From Promineifilum sp. (GTDB lineage Bacteria; Chloroflexota; Anaerolineae; Promineifilales; Promineifilaceae): a stretch of 64,000 nt of DNA. Under the pieces are notes generated by a model. It saw only the letters and a program-made list of their open reading frames with translations, ran no database searches and was not told the DNA's origin. Positions 32,329 to 41,456 of this stretch are shown here, piece after piece. Numbering within the stretch: the first letter of the stretch is position 1; the number at the start of each line of letters is the position of its first letter. A program made the position numbers and the translations under genes. The DNA lies in NCBI GenBank assembly GCA_020634335.1, contig JACKBY010000014.1, positions 1 to 64,000 of the forward strand, read 5' to 3'.

Positions 32329-34599
32329 TTACCGAACTTCCAGATGCATGTACGTGCCGGCCTGGCTGACGCCCATGATGCGGATCTTGGTGTTGGTGTG
32401 GGGGTTCATGACACCCGCCGTCGGGGTCTCCGGATTCCAGTACTGCATATTGTCATTGAACACGCGCACGGCGCGCTGGCCCGGATGGTTCGACGGTTGG
32501 CCGAAGTAGTGCAACGTCAGCCGATCCGTCCGCCAGATGCCGAACGTGGAGTCGTACGACTGGATGCGCGGCCGCCACGGATTGCCGTCAGCCCGCACCA
32601 TCGTGCGCGGATGCGCGTCAATGGGCAGGATCAGGCCGTGGCCGGGGTGCTGGCTGGTATCGTTGTCCGACTGCGAGCCATCCCAGTAGCTGATGAGCAG
32701 TCCGTCCTGATAGGAGAAGCGCTCGACCCAGTTCTGGAGATTGGCATCGTTCAGGAAGCCAAAGTTATACGGCCCGGTGCGCAGCGCGTCATCGAAGCCC
32801 CAATAGCGCCGGTATTCGGCCACGTAGGCATTGAAGTACGAAGCCGACTCCAGACCGTCCGTCACGCGGAAACCACTCTCCGGGTTAAAGGTCCAGCCCA
32901 TGTCGCTCTCCGCGCCGTCCACGGGGGAGCCGCTGACGTTGATCTCGTCGACCATGAAACCCGGTTCAACCGCGGCCACATCGGTCCAGTAGCGGAAGCC
33001 CAGCAGCGTCGGGCCGGAGTAAGCGGACAGGTCGGCCGTTAATTCGACCCATGCCCCGCCACTACTGCCGGTGATGCCGTTGCCGAAGTTCTGGCCGTTG
33101 GGGTTGGTGTCGGTCGACAGGTTCGTCTCGACCATGTCCCACGTCGCGCCGCCGTCGCTGGAGGCGACCAGGTAGGCGTAGTCCCAATCCACTTCGATCT
33201 GGTAGCGGACTTGCGCCGAAATGGAAGCCCCCGCCGGGAGATCGAATTCGCGATACATCCAGTGATCGAGATTGTTGCCCGAACCACTGTAGTAGAAGTA
33301 ATCGCCGGCATAGGCGTCGCCCAGGTCATTGACAACTTCCTTGTCCGGCAGCACGACGAAGAGGCCTTGCGGACGGCCGGTTGTCGTCTCGGCCGGGCCA
33401 AGGACGTGGCGTGACCGCTCGCCGGCGAAGGCTACATCATAGTCGAGCCAGCCGAGTTGGAACTTCTCCCACGCGCCCATGTGGGTGGGCTTGCGGCCGA
33501 GGTCCACCGTGCCGTCGTTGCCGTAGGAACCGGAGGACATCAGCGTCCAGAAGCCGGTCGAATTCTCGCCGCCGAACGTGTCATACAGGTCGGGCAGGCC
33601 CAAATCGTGGCCGAACTCGTGGGCGAAGACGCCGACCGCGCCGTTTTCCGGCTCGATGGTGTAGTCGCCGATCCAGTAATTGGAGTCGCCGACCTGGATG
33701 CCGCCCGCCGGGTTAAACGAGGGGCCGTCGACGCCAATCAGGTTGTAGAAAGCATACCAGCGATGGCTCCAGATGGCGTCCGTGCCAAAAGAGCCGCCGC
33801 CGGTCTCTTCGCCTTCGCCGGCGTGAACGGACTGGAAGTGGTCGATGTAGCCGTCGGGTTCGTCAAAATTGCCGTCGCCGTCGAAGTCATAGCGATCCCA
33901 CACGTCGAACTGGCTCAGGTAGGCGTTGATCTGCGCCTTCGACATGCCCTCGTCACGCATGCGCTGATACCAGTCGTTGACCGAATCTTCGACGAAATAC
34001 CATACGGTGGCGCAAACGCTGCTGCCGCAGGCATTGTTGCCATAGCGGGCCGTGTTATAGGGCACGCGTCCCCAGTCGGTCACATGGCCGTTCACGGCAT
34101 AGCGGCCGGACGACTGCTCGATATAGTAGTTGCGCATGGAGATCGCGCCGGGCGCTTCGGAGAACAACGTGTCGACGTAGTAGTCGCGGTTGAAGTCCGG
34201 CTCCCAGATCGTCGTGTTATCGACGTTGCGATCGGGTTCGGGGATTTCGTTGTGTCGCGGCCCTAGCGCCCCGCCATAGCTGGGATGCACGCGGTTGCCG
34301 AATTCAGCCAGGACGGTCCAGATCGTGTCTTCGTCTTCTCGCTCCAGCTCGACGTAGGTGCCCGGCCCCATGGCCATGACGCCATTCTGAACCTCGGCCC
34401 CCTGCAAGCGCTGCTGCAAGGCCATCTGCCGCAGGCCGCGCTGCTGCTTGCCCAACGGGTGACTCAGGTCGTCACCGTTGCCACCAAAACGCAACGTATC
34501 CGCCGGGCGCAGATCGTTGCCCTGCCCCAGGGTTATGGACGATACGCTCACCAATAAAATCACAGTCAACAGAAGGACCGCCAAGAGTTTGCGGTGCAT
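32329..34599 (-). CDS. M6-family (immune inhibitor A-like) metallopeptidase
   Basis: A 756-residue secreted zinc peptidase. A signal peptide covers about 1-26 (ends ITLGQG). The propeptide region is followed by the catalytic domain with HEFGHDLGLPD (about 342-352), where His, Glu, His and the downstream Asp match the M6 consensus HExxHxxGxxD, then LYDTFGGENSTGFWTLMSSGSYG, the family hallmark. The C-terminal 350 residues include an ISAQVRYQIEVDWDYAYL beta-sandwich and TLLGFRYWTDVAAVEPGFMVDEINV, typical of immune inhibitor A. It should degrade extracellular protein. The ATG at 34599 is preceded by AGAGGA. Confidence 0.93.
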   Translation of the reverse strand: MHRKLLAVLLLTVILLVSVSSITLGQGNDLRPADTLRFGGNGDDLSHPLGKQQRGLRQMALQQRLQGAEVQNGVMAMGPGTYVELEREDEDTIWTVLAEFGNRVHPSYGGALGPRHNEIPEPDRNVDNTTIWEPDFNRDYYVDTLFSEAPGAISMRNYYIEQSSGRYAVNGHVTDWGRVPYNTARYGNNACGSSVCATVWYFVEDSVNDWYQRMRDEGMSKAQINAYLSQFDVWDRYDFDGDGNFDEPDGYIDHFQSVHAGEGEETGGGSFGTDAIWSHRWYAFYNLIGVDGPSFNPAGGIQVGDSNYWIGDYTIEPENGAVGVFAHEFGHDLGLPDLYDTFGGENSTGFWTLMSSGSYGNDGTVDLGRKPTHMGAWEKFQLGWLDYDVAFAGERSRHVLGPAETTTGRPQGLFVVLPDKEVVNDLGDAYAGDYFYYSGSGNNLDHWMYREFDLPAGASISAQVRYQIEVDWDYAYLVASSDGGATWDMVETNLSTDTNPNGQNFGNGITGSSGGAWVELTADLSAYSGPTLLGFRYWTDVAAVEPGFMVDEINVSGSPVDGAESDMGWTFNPESGFRVTDGLESASYFNAYVAEYRRYWGFDDALRTGPYNFGFLNDANLQNWVERFSYQDGLLISYWDGSQSDNDTSQHPGHGLILPIDAHPRTMVRADGNPWRPRIQSYDSTFGIWRTDRLTLHYFGQPSNHPGQRAVRVFNDNMQYWNPETPTAGVMNPHTNTKIRIMGVSQAGTYMHLEVR

Positions 34600-35017
34600 A
34601 GTCTTATTTCCTCTTTGTCTTCGCTCGATCAACCAATTTATTGGGGATTCGATCCCCTCTGGCCCCCACCTGCAAGGTTAGCAATATGGTCAACTTTTCC
34701 GCAATAAGCACCTCCTGGGCGAGCAGACTGGAGCCGGCCGTAGAACCGCTCTCGCGCCCTTCACCGAGCATGAGTTGATGGGATGATTTTCCGCCGATAA
34801 TTTCCGCGGACCCACAACCTGACCTCACCAAAGTCTGGTGCTGTCATCTTATTCAGGTTGTCGTTATTTCTGCTTGGCCCACACGCATTCACGTGGGGTC
34901 AGTTTTGACGAACTTCATATGAGACGTGGTCAGGTTGGCAGCAACCGGAAACAAGCATAGTTTAACGATACGCTCATCTGCCGTCAAGTTTGTGAAAAAA
35001 GTATTTTGCGTGCGAAA
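34600..35017. other. Upstream region of the M6 peptidase gene
   Basis: About 420 bases with no gene. It is richer in A/T than its neighbours and full of inverted pairs: CAACCTGA...TCAGGTTG (34815-34860) enclosing CACCA/TGGTG, CCCAC...GTGGG (34879-34897), and GGGCGCGAG...CTCGCCC on the minus strand (34759-34717). No riboswitch class could be recognised. Promoter and structured leader functions are plausible. Confidence 0.4.
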
Positions 35018-35413
35018 TCAGCCGGACAGCCAGAAGGCAACCATCAGCGCCAGCGCCAGCAGGGCCATCACCCAGTAGACCGGGTTACTCAACCCGGCGC
35101 GCACGGCCGCCACCGGGGAATCGAGCGCCGCGCCACCCTGCCCGCCCTCCTGCAGCGCGCGCCGCAAGCTGAAGGCGCTCGGCTCCACCAGCGTGCGGCC
35201 GTCGGCGAAGACCAGCGTCGGCACGCTCTCGTAGCCGCCGGTGATCTCCCGCAGCCGGGCGGCCGCCTCGCGATCTTCGCGGATATCGACATAATCATAG
35301 GCCACCCCGGCCGCGTCCAGGAGTTGCCGCACCGGCGGCACGCCGGGGCAGAAGGGGCGTCCGTAGACCAGCAAAGTCGCCTGAGGGTTCGAGGGTTGTT
35401 TGACTTCTTCCAT
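35018..35413 (-). CDS. Glutaredoxin-like protein with C-terminal membrane anchor
   Basis: A 131-residue protein. A glutaredoxin fold runs from about 10 to 85 (TLLVYGRPFCPGVPPVRQLLDAAGV, then YESVPTLVFADG with the cis-Pro and the glutathione-site region). The active site reads CPGV, so it keeps only the N-terminal cysteine and would work by a monothiol mechanism. After a linker, a single membrane helix (about 108-129, YWVMALLALALMVAFWL) ends the protein, which anchors the thiol domain to the cytoplasmic side. The ATG at 35413 is chosen for AGAGGCG upstream. Confidence 0.78.
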   Translation of the reverse strand: MEEVKQPSNPQATLLVYGRPFCPGVPPVRQLLDAAGVAYDYVDIREDREAAARLREITGGYESVPTLVFADGRTLVEPSAFSLRRALQEGGQGGAALDSPVAAVRAGLSNPVYWVMALLALALMVAFWLSG

Positions 35414-35573
35414 TTCTATCGCCTCTGGGCAAACTGCACCCACTGCTCGCTGACCACGACGTACCGCTCCGGCAGTATTGATGCGAATAACTGACAGGTC
35501 TGTATGCCTCGCGGAATGGCAATCCTGTTAGCGGGCCATATCGACACTGCACTTATCGTAGCATAAATCGACA

Positions 35574-36407
35574 TCAATTGGAATCGGTGGCGCCCACTTC
35601 CCACGCTTCCACGTGCTCGACGCTCTCCCCCGGCGACAGGCGCACCAGCGGCCCCAGCGTCTCCAGTTCGAGGTGGCGGTCGTTGGTGTACACTTCGGCG
35701 TTGCAGCCGAAATCGACGTGGCGCTGCGCCGGCCGCGGCGTCCAGCGCTTGGTGAAGGTGACGCCTCCGTAGCGATAGGCCAACCAACCAGCGTGATTGA
35801 GGTAGCCCAGCTTGAACGGCCGGGCGATGGGCTGGGTGACGATCTCGATGGCCTCTTCGCCCGGCCGGAAGCGCGGGTCGTCCCACCGGCTGTAGGGCCA
35901 CAGGGCAAACAGCCGGTCGGGCAGCAGTCCCTCGTCGCCGGCCGGGCCTGTCGTCGGCAGCAGGGCCGTGCCCCCCAGCCGCAATTGCGTGATGGCCCAC
36001 GGCGCGAGCTCCACCGGCCACAGGCCTGTGTTGGTCAGCCGGTGTATCAGGTGAACTCTGGCCGCGTCCCGGCTCATCGTGATTGTCAGTTCCTTGCGAA
36101 TACCGGTGATCGGCTCATCGCGGGCGAGGCTCACCTCGTTCGCGGCGGTGGCTACACGCAAATTGCCTTCATCGGGTACGTAGGTGCGGGCGGCCGCTTC
36201 CGGCGCGTGCCACAGGCGATGGCCGCCCCACAGCCGGTAGCGGCCATAGGGCGTCGGCAAGTCATAGTCCGGCGTCTCGGCCAGCAGATTCTCGCCCAGC
36301 GCCTTGGGGATGAGCCGGACGATGCGCGGCCCGGCCTCGGTCAGATAGTCCAGGATGAGGGAGTCGTTTTCGAGGCGGGCGGCGGGTTGGTCGTGGTAGT
36401 CGGGCAT
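35574..36407 (-). CDS. DUF4380-like / aldose-epimerase-fold protein
   Basis: A 277-residue beta-rich protein. Elements such as GPRIVRLIPKALGENLLAE (about 25-43), YRLWGGHRLWHAPE (about 57-70), IHRLTNTGLWPVELAPWAITQL and SPGESVEHVEAWEV at the end match the carbohydrate-binding DUF4380 group with a galactose-mutarotase-like sandwich. No catalytic His/Glu pair could be assigned. It is the last gene in the transcription order of the carbohydrate island, so a role in sugar handling fits. The ATG at 36407 has no strong ribosome site, and its upstream spacer is filled by a heptamer array. Confidence 0.65.
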   Translation of the reverse strand: MPDYHDQPAARLENDSLILDYLTEAGPRIVRLIPKALGENLLAETPDYDLPTPYGRYRLWGGHRLWHAPEAAARTYVPDEGNLRVATAANEVSLARDEPITGIRKELTITMSRDAARVHLIHRLTNTGLWPVELAPWAITQLRLGGTALLPTTGPAGDEGLLPDRLFALWPYSRWDDPRFRPGEEAIEIVTQPIARPFKLGYLNHAGWLAYRYGGVTFTKRWTPRPAQRHVDFGCNAEVYTNDRHLELETLGPLVRLSPGESVEHVEAWEVGATDSN

Positions 36408-36420
36408 GAAAAGGACCAAT

Positions 36421-36570
36421 TAGGAATGACGAGTGACGGGTGACGGGTGGCGGGTGACGAATTGGGAGTGCCTTTTCATTCGTCATTCGCTAATCGTCGC
36501 TATTCAGGGGATCGAGACTCGTCACTCATCATTCATCATTCATCATTCGTCATTCATCATTCGTCATTCA
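36421..36570. repeat. Inverted heptamer array, GACGAAT/ATTCATC type
   Basis: Left arm GACGAGTGACGGGTGACG, right arm of about nine ATTCATC/ATTCGTC units, centre about 40 bases. It fills the whole spacer between the isomerase-like and DUF4380-like genes. Confidence 0.85.
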
Positions 36571-36571
36571 A

Positions 36572-37903
36572 TTAAAGCTCCTCCACCGCAATCCCGAACA
36601 CCCGCATCGCCAAGCGCATATCGACCAGGTTATGGCCGGTGGTGACCAGATAGTGGTGGGACGTCGCCTTGCGCACCAGCCGGTGACCGTCAGGGATGTG
36701 GATGACGCCGCCGTTGAGGCAGTCGGAGCCGGGGAACTGGGCGTAGCCCGCCAGCGTGCCCTCCACGGCCGTCAGCGCGCCCATGGACGGGTGCAGCTTC
36801 GCCAGCGTCACCGGGCCTTCGGGCAGCCGGGCGTCCACAGCGTGGGCGTTCTCGTCCACAATCGCCAGCACCTTCGGCCGCGCCGTCCACTCCGTGCCGA
36901 AACTGGGCGGCAGCAGGCCGAAGTAGCCGCAATGAGCCACCAGGACGTAGTTCTCCGGGTTGGTGTCGGCGTAGGCGCTGACGTCGGGGAAGTGGGGGAT
37001 GCGCTCATGCTTGAGCGCGGGGCCGGACATGAGGAACGGGTAGAGATTGGTCATCATGATCGGCACGTCGAGCGACTTGTTGAGCACATACTGGGTCGCC
37101 ATCGACAGCGTGTCGGCCTCGCAGCCCCAGATGAGCCGCCCTTCCTCGTAGAGCATCATCCACGCGAGGCAGGGAGTCGTGTCGCTGAAGTGGGACTCGT
37201 TGAGGCAATTGATGCCCGCGCTGACGATAGCCGGGTCGGCGGCCAGGTCGTCGCGCAGGGCCAGATAGATCTTCACCGCGCTCAGCAGCGCCCGCTCCGG
37301 CAGGGCCACCGGCCAGCGCCAGCGCTGCCACTCGGCCGCGGCGGTGGCGTCGGGGATGGCCCGCGCGCGCGCGCCGAACTCGCGGAAGCTCTTCTTGAGG
37401 ATGGTGATGCCGAAGCGGTCGAACAGCCGTTGGGCCGCCTCGTCTTCCCACCAGTAGAAGCGCTTGAAGATCGACGCCTGGAAGCCCTCGCCGGGGTTGT
37501 CCTGATAAACGAGGAACTTGCGCCCGCGCAGGTCGCGGCGCACGGCCGACGCCCGGCACAGCATCCGCGTCTGCGCCAGCGTGTAGGGCGCAAAGGTGCT
37601 CACGCCCTCCCCCTCCAGATAGGCGACGATCTCCCAGTCCCACATATTCAGCGTGCCGAACTCGGACGTGACGACGAGGATGGGCACGTCGATGGCCCGG
37701 AAGTCGGCCACACGGCGGTAGGCCTCGCCCAGCATTTGCGGGAAGACCACAGCGTCGGCCTCGGCCGGCAGCGCCGCCCCCAGCGCCACCGGCGGCAAAA
37801 ACTCGGCGTCGTCAACCAGCAGTTCCCCCAACCGCGCCAGTTGCTCGTCGAACCCCTCGTCTCGCCCCGGGTCGAAGTAAATGGGAACCAGTCTTGCTTT
37901 CAT
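36572..37903 (-). CDS. L-fucose/L-arabinose isomerase-like protein
   Basis: A 443-residue protein of the FucI/AraA-type sugar isomerase fold. Visible family-like parts are an N-terminal Rossmann-like domain (VPILVVTSEFGTLNMWDWE, about 74-92), the CLNESHFSDTTPCLAWMMLYEEG segment (about 233-255) with a Cys/Glu pair near the usual metal site, WGCEAD (about 259), HCGY and a late SHHYLVTTGH segment. The Glu and His residues in ESHF, CEAD and HH are candidate metal ligands. It would convert an aldose to a ketose. Substrate cannot be read. GGAGG precedes the ATG. The 221-base region upstream (37904-38124) has GAAGGGGAGAAAGG and CCTTTTTCTCCCCTTC as widely spaced inverted arms. Confidence 0.75.
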   Translation of the reverse strand: MKARLVPIYFDPGRDEGFDEQLARLGELLVDDAEFLPPVALGAALPAEADAVVFPQMLGEAYRRVADFRAIDVPILVVTSEFGTLNMWDWEIVAYLEGEGVSTFAPYTLAQTRMLCRASAVRRDLRGRKFLVYQDNPGEGFQASIFKRFYWWEDEAAQRLFDRFGITILKKSFREFGARARAIPDATAAAEWQRWRWPVALPERALLSAVKIYLALRDDLAADPAIVSAGINCLNESHFSDTTPCLAWMMLYEEGRLIWGCEADTLSMATQYVLNKSLDVPIMMTNLYPFLMSGPALKHERIPHFPDVSAYADTNPENYVLVAHCGYFGLLPPSFGTEWTARPKVLAIVDENAHAVDARLPEGPVTLAKLHPSMGALTAVEGTLAGYAQFPGSDCLNGGVIHIPDGHRLVRKATSHHYLVTTGHNLVDMRLAMRVFGIAVEEL

Positions 37904-38124
37904 GTTACCTCCGTATTAGTTGAAGGGGAGAAAGGGTGATGCGATTCGTCATGATTTGTCTGTACCGTGGAGGAGAAAGGTATCGGGATGATTGATCATG
38001 ATTTGGTCGCTTCAAAAATTCCTATCGCCGCCTCTAACGCCATACGATAAACTTCCAAATCGCGATGCGTCCATATCGCCTTTTCCCTATCCTCCACAAC
38101 CTTTTTCTCCCCTTCCCCCTCTCC

Positions 38125-39075
38125 CTATCTCACACCTGCCGCCGCGCGCTCCAGGGCGGCGAACACCTCCGGCGTCAGGTCCACATGGAGTACCTGGGCC
38201 ACCACCTGCGACCAGCCGTGGACGAAATAGATCCAGCCGTCCTCTACACGAACATCGCGACTATCCACCTGTCGCAGTGCCTGGTGCATGAAGTCCAGTT
38301 CGCCGCGATAGTTGAACTCCCAGGCGATGCCGTGGCGCGGGAACAGCCCAGCGTCGGTGAGAGGCGAGCCGGGCGAATCCTTGCCCATGCCCGTGGCGTT
38401 GATGACGATACTGTGGTCAGGGAGCGCGGCCATCAGCCGGTCGTTCTCGGCCGGGTCGTCGTTGCAGACGTACACCACGTCGATGTCCGTGCCCACTTGC
38501 CCCACCATCTCGCGCATGTGATCGAGGCGGCCCTGTGTGCGATTGACGACGACGAAGCGCGCCGGCCGGTCGGCCGCGTCGGGCTTGTTGATGAGGTGCA
38601 GCAGCGTGGCGACAGCCGACCCGCCCGCGCCCAGGCACAGCACGTGGCCGCCGGTGCGGCCGAAATAGCCGTCGCCGATGATCGCCTCCAGGCTCAGCCC
38701 GGCGGTAATAGGGTCCTTGGCGTGCCCCTCCAGGCGACCGTCGCGCTTGGAGATCGACGACAATTCGCCGGTGATTTGCGAATATGGATCGAAATAATCG
38801 AACATGTCGCGCGCAGCGTTATAGAGGTCGATTTTGTGCGTGGTCACCAGCGCGCCCAGGCTGAGGGGATCATACTTGATCTGGGCCACGCTGGCCCGGT
38901 ACGCGGCCGGGTCGTCGTGCATGGGGTGGTCGATGCCGCGCAGCACGACTTCCGGCCGGCCCAGCACTTCCATCCACAGGGGAAAGACTTTGTTGATCGA
39001 CGACTTGCCCGTCGTCACGCCGATGAAATACATCGTCGGCTGGGGTTGAGTAATGATTGGATATTGTTGAGTCAT
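38125..39075 (-). CDS. Shikimate/quinate dehydrogenase-like protein
   Basis: A 316-residue protein with the two-domain shikimate dehydrogenase layout. The N-terminal substrate domain has GALVTTHKIDLYNAA (about 84-98), where Lys takes the place of the catalytic lysine of AroE. The NAD(P) domain has LCLGAGGSAVATLL (about 146-159) and VINATGMGKDSPGSP (about 226-240), close to AroE's NAT(S/P)xG. Its place among sugar catabolic genes and the divergent SxSxx region suggest a hydroxy-acid or cyclitol substrate, not shikimate. No other aromatic pathway gene is nearby. The ATG at 39075 follows an A/T-rich spacer with no clear ribosome site. Confidence 0.75.
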   Translation of the reverse strand: MTQQYPIITQPQPTMYFIGVTTGKSSINKVFPLWMEVLGRPEVVLRGIDHPMHDDPAAYRASVAQIKYDPLSLGALVTTHKIDLYNAARDMFDYFDPYSQITGELSSISKRDGRLEGHAKDPITAGLSLEAIIGDGYFGRTGGHVLCLGAGGSAVATLLHLINKPDAADRPARFVVVNRTQGRLDHMREMVGQVGTDIDVVYVCNDDPAENDRLMAALPDHSIVINATGMGKDSPGSPLTDAGLFPRHGIAWEFNYRGELDFMHQALRQVDSRDVRVEDGWIYFVHGWSQVVAQVLHVDLTPEVFAALERAAAGVR

Positions 39076-39091
39076 ATTTTTTTCAATTTCG

Positions 39092-39150
39092 GGTTACGAA
39101 TGACGATTGCAGAACGGTTCTCTTCACTCGTCATTCGTCATTCGTAATTT
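39092..39150. repeat. Inverted heptamer array, GACGAAT/ATTCGTC type
   Basis: TTACGAATGACGATT and ACTCGTCATTCGTCATTCG arms around a short centre. It overlaps the 3' end of the KDPG aldolase gene and encodes its last nine codons and stop. Confidence 0.8.
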
Positions 39151-39780
39151 CTTGACCGCCGCGGCAAAGCGCGCCGCCACGGCCGTGATCTCGTCGAATC
39201 GCCCCGCACGGGCCAGCTTGGCCGGAGAGAGTTGGCTCCCCGCGCCGACGGCCCACACCCCCGCCCGGAACCAGTCGGACAGATTATGCTCGTCCACACC
39301 GCCGGTGGGCATGATCTTGATGTCGGGAAACGGGCCGTGCAGCGCCTTTACGTAGTCCGGCCCCACGGCCGAGCCGGGGAACAGCTTCACCACATCGGAG
39401 CCGAGCTGGTGGGCGTGCCAGACTTCCGTCGGCGTCAGCGCGCCGATCATCACGGGCAGCCCTGTGGCGACCATCGCCCGGCCGAGCGCCTCATCGGTGA
39501 TGGGGCTGACCAGGTAGCGCGCCCCGGCGGCCTGCGCCTCGGCGGCCTGCACCGGGTCGGTCAGCGTGCCCATGCCCAGCAAAATGCCGTCGCCAAATGT
39601 CCGGTCGAGCGCTTCTACGACCTCGATCGCGTGGGGCGTGGTATAGGTGATCTCGATGCCGCAGATGCCCCCCGCCACCAGCGCTTCCACCATGCGCACC
39701 GTCAGCTCCGGCGACGGCCCGCGAATGACGGCGACGATGCCGAGATCATGCAAACGGTTCAGCGTTGTCTCTTTACTCAT
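39124..39780 (-). CDS. KDPG/KHG-type aldolase
   Basis: A 218-residue class I aldolase of the KDPG family that splits 2-keto-3-deoxy-(6-phospho)gluconate or a related acid to pyruvate and an aldehyde. GIVAVIRG (about 14-21), GGICGIEITYTTPHA (about 36-50, Glu as catalytic base), GMGT, and the Schiff-base lysine in VVKLFPGS (about 131-138) are present; KIMPTGGV follows. The start at 39780 is preferred because AGGGGA precedes it. The C-terminal nine residues (KKLRMTNDE) are encoded by heptamer repeats, so the protein has an added tail. It may finish an Entner-Doudoroff-like branch of the island. Confidence 0.92.
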   Translation of the reverse strand: MSKETTLNRLHDLGIVAVIRGPSPELTVRMVEALVAGGICGIEITYTTPHAIEVVEALDRTFGDGILLGMGTLTDPVQAAEAQAAGARYLVSPITDEALGRAMVATGLPVMIGALTPTEVWHAHQLGSDVVKLFPGSAVGPDYVKALHGPFPDIKIMPTGGVDEHNLSDWFRAGVWAVGAGSQLSPAKLARAGRFDEITAVAARFAAAVKKLRMTNDE

Positions 39781-39812
39781 AGTGACTTCCCCTAGTGACT
39801 TCCCCGTCGTCC

Positions 39813-40372
39813 TCATTCCGCCGGTTTCGGCCGCGGGATCGGCGTAACGGTGGTGGTATGGTCCATAAACTTCCAACCGCTCAGATCGGGCGGCTCAATC
39901 CCTTGCTGTGTCAGGATGGTCATGATCTGAGCGCGATGCTCCGTGGCATGATTGATGACCTGCGTCAGGAACATCCCGGCCGGATCGGCCAGACGAGATT
40001 CTCATCCTCGTCGTCGTCCGAGTAGCCGACGTCCGACGGCGCAACACCGGCCGCGTAAGCGATCAATCCCTCGCCGGCAGCGCGCCTGCTCCTGTATCTC
40101 GACCATGTTCGTCGCCCGATCCAATCGCAGCCGCGTCTCCGGCGGCCGTCCGGTTAGAATGCCCAGGTAAGATTGCTCGGCGCGGGCGATGTGGTGCAAC
40201 GTGTCGAAGATGGAGCCATACGTCCTGGTCATCGTGACCGCCGATTGGGCGGTGTCGAGGGCGGCGCAGGCGTCGATCAGCCGTAGATTGGCCCACAGGT
40301 TGTGCCGGAAGAGGACGACGAGCGGGTGTCGCCTGCGGCGGGTTTAATCTGAGAGATTGAATCGTGATCCAT
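39813..40372 (-). pseudogene. DinB-family protein gene, frameshifted
   Basis: Joined across frames, the minus strand reads a DinB/YfiT-like four-helix protein: start MDHDSISQIKPAAGDT, then LFRHNLWANLRLIDACAAL and YGSIFDTLHHIARAEQSYLG (His of the metal site), then after a shift AAGEGLIAYAAGVAPSDVGY, then after another shift FLTQVINHATEHRAQIMTIL (the two His that complete the site) to a stop at 39813. At least three single-base shifts are needed, near 40320, 40085 and 39970. GGAG precedes the ATG at 40372. Conservation on both sides of each shift suggests recent loss or sequencing error. It is an odd member among the sugar genes. Confidence 0.75.
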
Positions 40373-40387
40373 ATCGTTCTCCAATTT

Positions 40388-40470
40388 CAGTATCCAGTAG
40401 GCCATTCAGTCAGTCAGTAAGGTAGCGTATAGTGACTGAATACTGCCGCGCTGAATACCGATCACTGCAC
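40388..40470. repeat. Inverted heptamer array, CAGTCAG/CTGAATA type
   Basis: CAGTAGGCCATTCAGTCAG and TGACTGAATACTG...CTGAATACCGATCACTG arms. It is a third sequence family with the same build, between two frameshifted genes. Confidence 0.6.
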
Positions 40471-40486
40471 ACCGCCCTACAATACA

Positions 40487-41451
40487 TTACATTCTGCTCT
40501 TATACCACTCGGTAAACCGGCTCCTCGCCCGCAACACCGCCAGACAATCCGCCAGCGCCATGCGCCCCATCGTCGTCGTCGCCCCGTCGGTATGCGCCCC
40601 CCATGGGGCGTGGCGATGACGGTGGGCAGCGACAGGGGGTTGTCCGCGCCCGGCAGCTCGGAGGCGAACGCATCCAACGCCGCGCCGCGCAGCCGGCGGA
40701 CGCCAGCGCCTCGTAGAGCGCCGCCTCGTCCACCAGTTCGCCGCGCGCCGGTGACCAGGCAGGCCCCCGGCTTCATCTGCGCCAGGAAGGCCGCATCGAC
40801 CATCCCCGCGTCTCCGGCGTCGCCGGCGCGTGGAGCGAGACGAAATCGCTCTCGGCCAATAGCGCGCCCAATTCGACCGGCGTCACGCCCAGGGCGGCTC
40901 CAGCGTCACGTCGCACCACGGGTCGGAAGCCAGCAACCGGACACCGAACCCGGCCAGCAGCCCGCCACGGCGCGCCGATAGCCCGAAACCAACCAGTCCC
41001 ACCGTCTTGCCGCCCAGCGACAGGCCGGACGTGCGCGGCCAGCCGCCGGCTTTTGTCGCCGCCGCCGCGCCAGGATCGGCCGGGCCCCAGCAGCAGCAGG
41101 GCCACCGTCAACTCGGCCACAGCCGCGGCGTTGGCCCCCGGCGTGTTGGTCACGACGATACCCGCGCCCGCGCCGCGCTGGATCGACGTTGTCCGTGCCC
41201 ACACCGTAGCGGGCGATGACGCGCAGCGCGCCGGCCGCGCGCAGCGCGCCCGCGTCGATGGCGTCCAGACCGGCGATGGAGCCGTCGACGCCTGGCAACA
41301 GCGCCGCCAATTGCGCCGACGACAGCGGTTTGCCGGTCTCGTTATACGTCACGCGGCCTACCACCGCCGCCAGTTCGGTCTTCAAACCCGGATCATGCTG
41401 TCGCCACGATGTCGGCGTGACCAGGATGTGGCATTCGTTTAACGGTTTCAT
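40487..41451 (-). pseudogene. D-isomer-specific 2-hydroxyacid dehydrogenase gene, frameshifted
   Basis: Pieces in successive frames spell a D-3-phosphoglycerate-dehydrogenase-like enzyme. The start MKPLNECHILVTPTSW runs to VIARYGVGTDNVD (about residue 86), then shifts to GIVVTNTPGANAAAVAELTV, then shifts again to GGKTVGLVGFG (the nucleotide loop), LAESDFVSLHAPATPETRG, FLAQMKPGACLVTGARR, VDEAALYEALASAG, and the last frame MGRMALADCLAVL to a stop at 40487. At least five single-base changes are needed, the first near 41185. Catalytic residues (Arg in the AR, His in ATPHGG) are still legible. In an intact form it would oxidise or reduce a 2-hydroxy acid in the island's pathway. Confidence 0.8.
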
Positions 41452-41456
41452 GGCCA

